Of a DNA stretch of 8,814 bases, positions 1 to 5,199 are shown in pieces. Position 1 is the first letter of the stretch. Each line of letters starts with the position of its first letter. The notes beneath the pieces are model-generated. The model saw nothing but the letters and a program-made list of their open reading frames with translations. It searched no databases and had not been told where the DNA came from. The translations under genes and the position numbers were made by a program. The stretch covers positions 1-8,814 of the forward strand of contig VSNH01000136.1 of NCBI GenBank assembly GCA_009774215.1, written 5' to 3'. Source of the DNA: Lachnospiraceae bacterium. Its GTDB lineage: Bacteria; Bacillota; Clostridia; Lachnospirales; Lachnospiraceae.

Positions 1-175
1 GAAGATGTGTATATGCCACCCCTTCCATATGCCCGATGTAGATTCTGTCAATAATGCTGTATAAAATATTGATGATCTGCGCGAGGATAGACGGCAGCGT
101 CATGCTTGCCATCAATTTTCCGATGGACTCCGTCGCCATCCGCTCCTCACGGGTCATAACCTCTGCCGCACCCAT
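1..175 (-). CDS. MATE family efflux transporter, N-terminal part (runs off the window)
   Basis: Only the first 58 residues are present; the rest lies left of the window. The peptide begins MGAAEVMTREERMATESIGK and continues with a hydrophobic stretch and the sequence LYSIIDRIYIGHMEGV. That pattern (short charged N-terminus, then first membrane helix with a DRIYIG-like end) is characteristic of MATE/NorM-type multidrug exporters, which couple Na+ or H+ entry to expulsion of cationic drugs or metabolites across the cytoplasmic membrane. The start at 175 is supported by AAGAAGG at 182-188, six bases upstream; Met7 and Met13 are in-frame alternatives with poorer sites. The gene is divergent from the hydrolase at 324. 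The family call is by recognition of the N-terminus alone, so substrate and subfamily cannot be given. Confidence 0.75.
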   Translation of the reverse strand, partial: MGAAEVMTREERMATESIGKLMASMTLPSILAQIINILYSIIDRIYIGHMEGVAYTHL

Positions 176-257
176 GTGAAACCTTCTTTCTTCTATGATA
201 CCTGTCTGAGATTCTTAAGACATCTTACTCGAATATAGAAAAAAAAGCAACCGTATG

Positions 258-266
258 TGTTATAAT
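258..266 (+). promoter_or_regulatory. Extended -10 promoter for the hydrolase gene
   Basis: TGTTATAAT at 258-266 is a perfect extended -10 (TG-N-TATAAT). The region where a -35 box would sit (about 238-243) is an A run with no good match, which fits the extended -10 class. Transcription would start near 273, leaving an untranslated leader of about 50 bases before the ATG at 324. This also argues against the upstream in-frame ATG at 255, which lies before the predicted start of transcription. Confidence 0.6.
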
Positions 267-323
267 AGACGAAAGAGCGACGAAAACCCGCCGCTTTTGA
301 CAATCCATACTCAGGAGAAAACC

Positions 324-1715
324 ATGAAGCACATAAGAAAAATAATCTCTGCACTAATCCTGTTTGCGGAGATGAGCGCACTCTATATCCTGATACCCTA
401 TATCACCGACAGCGGCCTGCGGAACGCCTTTTTTACACCGCCCCGGGCGGCTGCAGTCATTCCTGCGTGCTTCCTCGGCCTTTTCCTCTTTGTTCTTATC
501 AATATATTCCCCCGGTTCACCTTTCTACGGACTTTCGGCAGCCGAAACCAAATTTTGGAGGACGGCGCGGCGCTGCTGCAGCTCTTCCTCTCCACGGGCG
601 TTGCCGAGTCCCTTTTTGTTATCCTGTATACGCTTTTCCTGCGGCCTGACGGCACCGGACCCGGCTATGTCGTCGGCCGCCTGGTAAGCCTGCTTTTTCT
701 CGTTTTGATGGAGTCCGTCCTTTTCTGGAACGGCATCATCCGCGTGTATACGACTTCCGTGCAGCTCGGCATCAAATGGCGTGTCATCGGCATTGTCTGC
801 GGATGGATTCCATTGGTTCATATCTGGGCGCTGTGCCGCATCATCGCCATCACCTCACGGGAAGCGGCATTTGAAGAGGAAAAGTTTCTGCTTGACCAAA
901 TTCGCGCCGAAAGCCGCCTCTGTGAGACAAAATATCCGCTTCTTCTCGTGCACGGCGTATTTTTCCGTGATTTCCGTTTCTTTAATTACTGGGGCAGGAT
1001 TCCCCACGCCCTGAAACAGAACGGCGCAAGCGTCTACTACGGCAGCCAGCAGTCTGCCGCCTCCGTGGCAGACTGCGGTCAGGAGCTTGCAGAGCGCATC
1101 CTCGCCATTGTGCGGGAAACCGGCTGTGAAAGGGTAAATATCATCGCACATTCCAAGGGCGGTCTGGACAGCCGCTATGCCATAAGCGCCTGCGGCGCCG
1201 CGCCATACGTCGCTTCCCTTACCACCATAAACACCCCTCACAGGGGCTGTATCTTTGCCGACTATCTTCTGGATAAAATACCTGTGAAAATCCAGAAAAG
1301 CGTGGCCCGCAAGTACAATGCCGCCCTGAAGAAATTTGGCGACAGCAATCCCGACTTTCTGTCCGCCGTGCGTGATCTCACGGCCTCCGCCTGCGACCGC
1401 AGAAACAGCATGCTGCCCAATTGCCCCGAAGTTTTCTATCAGAGCGTAGGCAGTCAAATGAACTGCGCCTCCAGCGGCAGATTTCCCTTAAATATGGCCT
1501 ACCCGCTTGTCAGACACTTTGACGGCGCAAACGACGGCCTTGTGTCCCTGGAAAGCGCCTGCTGGGGTGACAATTTTACCCGGCTTGTCACATCCGAGGG
1601 GCGGGGCATCTCTCACGGCGATATGATTGACTTAAATCGGGAAAACGTTCCCGGTTTTGATGTGCGAGAATTTTACGTAAACCTAGTTGCGAACTTAAAA
1701 AACAGAGGGCTTTGA
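324..1715 (+). CDS. Membrane-anchored alpha/beta hydrolase, lipase/esterase type
   Basis: Predicted 463-residue protein. Residues 8-26, 43-62, 84-105, 116-137 and 153-176 are five hydrophobic membrane segments. The rest is an alpha/beta hydrolase domain resembling bacterial triacylglycerol lipases: LLLVHG at 206-211 (oxyanion-hole strand), nucleophile elbow AHSKG with Ser277, TINTPHRG at 301-308 as in class I lipases, candidate acid Asp404 in GANDG, and candidate base His431 in ISHGD. A Ser-Asp-His triad is therefore complete, and the protein probably hydrolyses ester bonds of lipids or other acyl esters at the membrane. Positive charges fall in the loops after segments 2 and 4, which would put the catalytic domain outside the cell; its many cysteines argue the other way, so the side is uncertain. 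The start at 324 has AGGAG at 313-317; an in-frame ATG at 255 lacks a site. The gene is convergent with the chemoreceptor. The physiological substrate is unknown. Confidence 0.85.
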   Translation: MKHIRKIISALILFAEMSALYILIPYITDSGLRNAFFTPPRAAAVIPACFLGLFLFVLINIFPRFTFLRTFGSRNQILEDGAALLQLFLSTGVAESLFVILYTLFLRPDGTGPGYVVGRLVSLLFLVLMESVLFWNGIIRVYTTSVQLGIKWRVIGIVCGWIPLVHIWALCRIIAITSREAAFEEEKFLLDQIRAESRLCETKYPLLLVHGVFFRDFRFFNYWGRIPHALKQNGASVYYGSQQSAASVADCGQELAERILAIVRETGCERVNIIAHSKGGLDSRYAISACGAAPYVASLTTINTPHRGCIFADYLLDKIPVKIQKSVARKYNAALKKFGDSNPDFLSAVRDLTASACDRRNSMLPNCPEVFYQSVGSQMNCASSGRFPLNMAYPLVRHFDGANDGLVSLESACWGDNFTRLVTSEGRGISHGDMIDLNRENVPGFDVREFYVNLVANLKNRGL

Positions 1716-1730
1716 TACAAGCCCCCTGTT
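1701..1730 (-). terminator. Rho-independent terminator of the binding protein/chemoreceptor operon
   Basis: Arms 1701-1712 and 1719-1730 form a 12-bp stem with one mismatched pair and a six-base loop. Read on the minus strand the stem runs into a run of six T (from 1702 down to 1697), and the hairpin lies 21 bases past the chemoreceptor stop. On the plus strand no T run follows, so it is best read as a minus-strand terminator, though the hairpin might also slow transcription from the hydrolase side. The hydrolase TGA (1713-1715) lies in the loop. Confidence 0.75.
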
Positions 1731-1751
1731 CCTTGATACCTGCGCAGTCAT

Positions 1752-3452
1752 TTACGATAAAAACAACTGTAAATTCTGGTTCAAATCTTCCGCAAGCCCT
1801 GTCAGATCTGCACTCAGTTCGGTAATTCCCTTTACCTCCTCCTGCATCTGTCCAGCGGCCGCCGCCGTCACCTGCGCCGTGCTGACGTTGGCTGCAGACG
1901 ACTGTGCCAGTTCCTCTATGACGTTGGACATATTATCTTTCGCACGGTTCATGGACCGGATATTCTGCTGCATATTGCTCTCTTTATCCGTCACCATATT
2001 GATACTGCGGTCAAGCTCGCCAAAGATATCCTTCGTTCTGGTCACCTTGTCTTCCTGCGATTTCAGCACCTCACCGATCAGATTCATCGCCACCAGATTC
2101 TCCTCCGTCTTCTCCACCAGATCCTTAATGTTTTCTCCGATCTGCGCCGCCGAATGGTTGGATTCCTCCGCCAGCTTCTGAATCTGCTGCGCCACCACCG
2201 CAAAGCCTCTGCCCGCATCTCCGGCCCTCGCCGCCTCTATGCTGGCATTGAGCGCCAGAAGATTGGTCTCCTCCGCAATGTTGGTGATATATTCCGTGAC
2301 ACTCTTAATCTGTTTGACGGACTCGTTCGTGGTGTCTGTCTGATTCCTGATGCCGAGCACCGTATTCTGTGCCTTTTTGCTGCTCTCCTCCAGCTCCCGC
2401 AATATGTCCGCGCTCTCCTTCGACATACTTTCCATGTCTCGCGATATCCGGTTGATGTCCTCGATCTGCACCAGCGTTTCGTCTATCGACTGCTTCGTGG
2501 CCTCCACATCCTGCGCCGCCTGTGCGGTTCCGCTCTGCTGCCGGTTAGCAGTATCCTCGATCTGCCCGACGCTGCCGCCCATACTCAGCGCTGCCTGCGT
2601 GGTGCTCTCGGCCGTCCTGTTCAGCCGTTCGACAGCCTCCGTCAGCTTCACCGTCCCGCGGCGGATATCATCCAGAATATAGTAAATCTTTAACCGCAGT
2701 TTCTCCGTGCAGGAAGCCAGATCGCCAAACTCGTCCTTTCGTCTGTTCTCTGCCAGACGCTCATCCTCAAACTGCCCGTTAGAAACCTTGGAAAGCACTT
2801 CCCGCACATTGTGCAGCACTCTGGTCAGGCCGCCGATATACCAGTAAATAAAGCCGCCCACCGCCAGAAGAACCACCAGCGCAATCACAACGCTGATCAT
2901 CACGTATCGTCTGATGATACCGTCAAATTCTTCTGTCGGAAGAGATGCCATCATGGCGCCCGCCACAGTGCCGTCGCCCGGCTGCACAATGGGAATCAGA
3001 TAGGCATGACACATCTTTCCGTCTATCTCGATGTTGCGATACCAGAGCTGCGCTCCCAGATTCAGCGTATAATTAGTAATATTCGCGCCCGCCTTCATAC
3101 CGTACCATCGGTCTCCGCTTTCACTCATCACCGAAGTCATGACAGCCGTGTCACCAAAGAAAAACGTGATATCCACCCCTGTCTGCTCTTTCAATTCATC
3201 CACAATGCCTGTCTCCTGCGAGATATTAAAATTCATACCTCTCCAGACATTGCCGTCAGACTTTATTGCGTAGTCCCCGTAGCCCTGGCTGTTGTACAGA
3301 CTCATTGCCGCCAGCGCATTTGATTTTAAGCTGTTCCTCGTCTCCTTATACATGCCGTTCTCAAACTGAATCAGCCCGATACATAAAAGCAGGATACCGT
3401 ACACCAGCATGGGAACACAGTATAAGGTAAACATTTTCTGTTTAAATTTCAT
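1752..3452 (-). CDS. Methyl-accepting chemotaxis protein (transmembrane chemoreceptor)
   Basis: 566 residues with classic chemoreceptor order. Residues 8-30 form the first membrane helix, about 31-181 an extracellular sensor domain of roughly 150 residues (Cache-like in size and layout), 183-206 the second helix, about 207-260 a HAMP linker, then a long helical signalling domain. Its conserved hairpin tip is at about 392-428, including EETNLLALNASIEAARAG and GRGFAVVAQQIQKLAEES, which binds CheA and CheW. No CheR/CheB-binding pentapeptide is seen at the C-terminus. It should report ligand binding outside the cell to the flagellar motor through CheA/CheY. The start at 3452 has AGGAG seven bases upstream. 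It lies 40 bp after the stop of a solute-binding lipoprotein with no terminator between, so the two are probably co-transcribed and may work as a ligand-capture and receptor pair. The ligand cannot be read from the sequence. Confidence 0.95.
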   Translation of the reverse strand: MKFKQKMFTLYCVPMLVYGILLLCIGLIQFENGMYKETRNSLKSNALAAMSLYNSQGYGDYAIKSDGNVWRGMNFNISQETGIVDELKEQTGVDITFFFGDTAVMTSVMSESGDRWYGMKAGANITNYTLNLGAQLWYRNIEIDGKMCHAYLIPIVQPGDGTVAGAMMASLPTEEFDGIIRRYVMISVVIALVVLLAVGGFIYWYIGGLTRVLHNVREVLSKVSNGQFEDERLAENRRKDEFGDLASCTEKLRLKIYYILDDIRRGTVKLTEAVERLNRTAESTTQAALSMGGSVGQIEDTANRQQSGTAQAAQDVEATKQSIDETLVQIEDINRISRDMESMSKESADILRELEESSKKAQNTVLGIRNQTDTTNESVKQIKSVTEYITNIAEETNLLALNASIEAARAGDAGRGFAVVAQQIQKLAEESNHSAAQIGENIKDLVEKTEENLVAMNLIGEVLKSQEDKVTRTKDIFGELDRSINMVTDKESNMQQNIRSMNRAKDNMSNVIEELAQSSAANVSTAQVTAAAAGQMQEEVKGITELSADLTGLAEDLNQNLQLFLS

Positions 3453-3492
3453 GTCGCATCTCCTACATTCAATCGTAACTTCGGCTTCCCTG

Positions 3493-4557
3493 TTACATCG
3501 AATCCACAGTGATCACCGTCACGCCGGTATCCGTCTTTGTGTTCGTGTCCGTATAAGTTCCCTCCAATGCCTGCACGGCAATAACCATGCCGTCATGTCC
3601 CATGCGCTCCGGGTTCTGCTGCATGGTTGCATAAGCCGTGCCGTCCGCAATCAACGCCCGCATGGCATCCGACGTGTCAAAGCCCACAACCAGATCGTCC
3701 CGTCCGGATTCCCTAACCGCTTCACCGGCCGCCACAGAAGTGCCCTCATTGGTTCCGAAAAACGCCACATATCCCTGCCCCTGTCCTGCAGTCACGGCAT
3801 TTTTAATATTTGCTGCATCATCCATCATGTATACCGTGTCACCCAGTTCAAAGTCTGTCCCTTCAAAAGCGGCGCGGAATCCTGTCTCCCTTGCCACACA
3901 GGAAGCCGTGTCCTGCGTCACGCCAAATACACCGATTGTGCCCGACGTGATCCCTCTGTCTGCCAGCGCCGTCTTCATGCTCTCCGCCGCCGTCTTTCCC
4001 GCCGCCTCGTTGTCTGTCGCCAGCGCCGTCACACAGTCAAAGCTTGCCGCACTGTCCACATAAATAATCTTACAGCCCGCATCAGCCGCCTTCTGTAAGC
4101 TGGCGTTCACTCCCTCCGCACTGTTTGCCGCAATCAGAATGGCTTCCGCCCCTTCCGACACCGCCTGATCCACACAGGCGCTCTGCAATGCGTCATCGTG
4201 GGTGTCCGGCCCAATCCACTTGTATGTAATATTTCCCAGTTCTTCCGCCGCCTGCTTACACCCCTTGTCAATCGACTGCCAATAGCTGTCCGCCAAGTCC
4301 ATGGTAATCAGATACACAGTATGCGCCCCGCCGGCAGCAGCAGCCGGCTGCGCCTCCTGCGTCCCCGCATCCGTTGGCTCCTCCGTAGGCTCCTCCGCTG
4401 CCGCCACAGGTTCCGCCGCTGCCCCGCCGTTTACAGCCGCCGAAGGCTGCATCGGCGTGTCCGGCATAATGATCTCAGGATCGCCTGCCTGTCCACAGCC
4501 TGACAATAAAAGTCCCGTTATGACCGACAAGCCAATCGCCTTTTGTAATTTATACAT
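3493..4557 (-). CDS. Solute-binding lipoprotein, ribose/galactose-type periplasmic-binding fold
   Basis: 354 residues. An N-terminal signal peptide ends in the lipobox LLSGC with Cys21, so the mature protein should be lipid-anchored on the outer face of the membrane. Residues about 28-77 are an Ala/Pro/Glu-rich flexible linker. Residues about 79-354 look like the type 1 sugar-binding fold (RbsB/MglB relatives): strand HTVYLITMDLADSYW at the start, a VDQAVSEGAEAILIAANSAEG segment near 129-149, and VVGFDTSDAMRALIADG followed by TMQQNPERMG near 290-320, as in ribose-binding proteins. It probably binds a sugar, or a related small ligand such as AI-2 or inositol. I chose Met at 4557 rather than the in-frame ATG at 4635 because GGGAGGAG at 4563-4570 sits just upstream, the signal peptide then begins correctly, and the upstream stretch holds the promoter. 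No permease or ATPase gene adjoins it; the next gene is a chemoreceptor. Confidence 0.9.
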   Translation of the reverse strand: MYKLQKAIGLSVITGLLLSGCGQAGDPEIIMPDTPMQPSAAVNGGAAAEPVAAAEEPTEEPTDAGTQEAQPAAAAGGAHTVYLITMDLADSYWQSIDKGCKQAAEELGNITYKWIGPDTHDDALQSACVDQAVSEGAEAILIAANSAEGVNASLQKAADAGCKIIYVDSAASFDCVTALATDNEAAGKTAAESMKTALADRGITSGTIGVFGVTQDTASCVARETGFRAAFEGTDFELGDTVYMMDDAANIKNAVTAGQGQGYVAFFGTNEGTSVAAGEAVRESGRDDLVVGFDTSDAMRALIADGTAYATMQQNPERMGHDGMVIAVQALEGTYTDTNTKTDTGVTVITVDSM

Positions 4558-4596
4558 GTCCGCTCCTCCCTTATGATGTAATCTCTCTTCCAAAAT

Positions 4597-4625
4597 ATTA
4601 TATGGTTTTTGTTGAAAATAGTTAA
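4597..4625 (-). promoter_or_regulatory. Sigma-A promoter of the binding protein/chemoreceptor operon
   Basis: On the minus strand TTAACT (4620-4625) and a perfect TATAAT (4597-4602) are separated by 17 bases. The -35 matches the consensus at four of six positions. Transcription would start near 4590, giving a leader of about 33 bases before the ATG at 4557. Confidence 0.65.
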
Positions 4626-4635
4626 ATATTTTCAA
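4612..4635. promoter_or_regulatory. Perfect inverted repeat over the -35 box, candidate operator
   Basis: TTGAAAATA (4612-4620) and TATTTTCAA (4627-4635) are perfect 9-bp inverted repeats with a six-base spacer, 24 bp in all. They enclose the -35 hexamer at 4620-4625, where a bound repressor would block RNA polymerase. The sequence does not fit the catabolite-responsive cre consensus. The regulator is not identifiable here. AT-rich promoters produce chance palindromes, so this is a candidate only. Confidence 0.45.
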
Positions 4636-4710
4636 TATATAACTGCATATTTTGGGTGTTTTTCACAATTTTGAGTTATTTTTTGCAAAATCAAAAGATT
4701 AAAAAAGGCT

Positions 4711-4743
4711 AAAAAAAGAAGCGCACCTCTCATGCACTTCCTT
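4711..4743 (-). terminator. Rho-independent terminator downstream of the tRNA-Leu 3' half
   Basis: On the minus strand arms 4733-4743 and 4715-4725 form a stem of up to 11 pairs, including G-T wobbles, with a seven-base loop; seven T follow at 4711-4717 and six more shortly after. It lies 70 bases past the tRNA 3' end and upstream of the binding-protein promoter. It is most simply the original terminator of the tRNA-Leu transcript, retained on the chromosomal side of the insertion. Confidence 0.75.
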
Positions 4744-4756
4744 CTTTCCATATGCG

Positions 4757-4793
4757 GAAAACAGGACATTACTCCGGTTCAAGTCCTGTTTTC
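4757..4793. repeat. 11-bp perfect stem-loop built from tRNA T-arm-like sequence
   Basis: GAAAACAGGAC at 4757-4767 and its exact complement GTCCTGTTTTC at 4783-4793 flank a 15-base loop. No T run follows on either strand, so it is not an obvious terminator. Its right arm and loop (4776-4790) are an exact inverted copy of the tRNA-Leu T-arm region at 4820-4834, and its left part (4753-4767) is a near-exact direct copy of the tRNA 3' end at 4814-4827. Confidence 0.7.
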
Positions 4794-4812
4794 ACACATT
4801 CTTAAATTTTAC

Positions 4813-4860
4813 TGCGGATAACAGGACTTGAACCTGCACGGTCTCCCACTGGAACCTAAA
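4813..4860 (-). tRNA. tRNA-Leu(UAG) 3' half only, probable attachment site of an integrative element
   Basis: Read on the minus strand from 4860 the sequence gives the anticodon loop TTTAGGT (anticodon TAG at 4858-4856), the 3' anticodon stem TCCAG, a class II-type variable arm TGGGAGACCGT, the T-arm GCAGG-TTCAAGT-CCTGT, the acceptor 3' strand TATCCGC and discriminator A at 4813. CCA is not encoded. A long variable arm plus anticodon UAG means leucine. Upstream of 4860 the matching 5' anticodon strand, D-arm and 5' acceptor strand (GCGGATA expected) are absent, so this is not a working tRNA. A tRNA copy that starts in the anticodon loop and ends at the 3' terminus is the usual product of tyrosine-recombinase integration into a tRNA gene. 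The fragment adjoins a terminator on its left, so the chromosomal side is left and the element side is right. Confidence 0.8.
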
Positions 4861-5089
4861 TAAAGAGATTGCCGTTTTTTCCCTATTTTACAGTATTCTA
4901 CCGTGTTATTTCATCCATATTTCAGCCTAATCTGTCCCGCTGATGTTATCCCGTGTTATATTCTGTTTTTCCCGTTGCTGTCAAAATTGCTGTCAAACTG
5001 CCTGCCATTCACCCATATAAATTACTCCTCTCCATACTGTAACGCAATTATTATAGTTTTCATATGGGAATAATATTGTTTTATTACAG
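4861..5089. other. Gene-free element end between the attachment site and the first accessory genes
   Basis: No convincing gene was found on either strand; the few open frames are 7 to 38 codons and lack sound starts. It holds short direct repeats (CCGTGTTAT at 4901-4909 and 4951-4959, and a tandem 12-mer at 4975-4998). An element end next to the attachment core is where integrase arm sites usually lie. Confidence 0.5.
4975..4998. repeat. Two tandem copies of a 12-mer, candidate recombinase arm sites
   Basis: TTGCTGTCAAA occurs at 4975-4985 and again at 4987-4997, a period of 12 bases with eleven identical positions. About 115 bases separate it from the tRNA fragment. On the minus strand one reading frame gives FDSNFDSN, so it could also be the relic of a coding repeat rather than a protein-binding site. 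Confidence 0.45.
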
Positions 5090-5167
5090 TCAATCACTGT
5101 CTTTATTCAAAACGCCAATGATAACCGTAAGAATACCAACCACCACAGCTTTTACTATTTGTTCCAT
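5090..5167 (-). CDS. Possible 25-residue hydrophobic peptide
   Basis: The open frame starts MEQIVKAVVVGILTVIIG and ends in VLNKDSD. About 16 central residues could span a membrane, with a charged C-terminal tail, a layout shared with small membrane proteins and type I toxin peptides. It begins 32 bases after the DUF932 stop on the same strand. The upstream sequence has GGAGGG, rather far away, and AGGG, too close, so the ribosome site is poor. A weak 5-bp hairpin overlaps its stop codon. There is no recognisable family. At this length chance is a real explanation. Confidence 0.25.
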   Translation of the reverse strand: MEQIVKAVVVGILTVIIGVLNKDSD

Positions 5168-5199
5168 AGTCCCTGCCTTCCCTCCATTCCGCTATTCCC

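Noticed and set aside
255..323. In-frame upstream ATG that would extend the hydrolase by 23 residues
   Set aside because: It precedes the predicted transcription start, overlaps the -10 region, has no ribosome site, and the added residues (MCYNRRKSDEN...) do not resemble a membrane-protein start.
855..1457. 200-codon open frame antisense to the hydrolase
   Set aside because: It lies fully inside a well-supported gene with a catalytic triad; its product has no recognisable domain and reads as a shadow of GC-rich codons.
3409..4098. 229-codon plus-strand frame opposite the binding protein
   Set aside because: His/Arg/Cys-rich product without domain features, antisense to a clear gene. The same applies to plus-strand frames at 2154-2693 and 2811-3323.
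4558..4635. In-frame upstream ATG that would extend the binding protein by 26 residues
   Set aside because: It would place the promoter inside the gene and bury the lipoprotein signal peptide; GGGAGGAG lies directly before the downstream ATG.
4771..4800. Possible plus-strand tRNA ending at about 4797, suggested by GGTTCAAGTCC
   Set aside because: The T-stem does not pair beyond two or three positions and no D-arm, anticodon arm or acceptor partner is found upstream; it is an inverted copy of the minus-strand tRNA fragment.
4949..5040. Short minus-strand frames of 7 and 20 codons, and the FDSNFDSN reading of the tandem 12-mer
   Set aside because: One has a good AGGAG but only seven codons, the other has no site. 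They might be relics of an integrase 3' end, but nothing diagnostic (such as the R-H-R-Y motif) remains.
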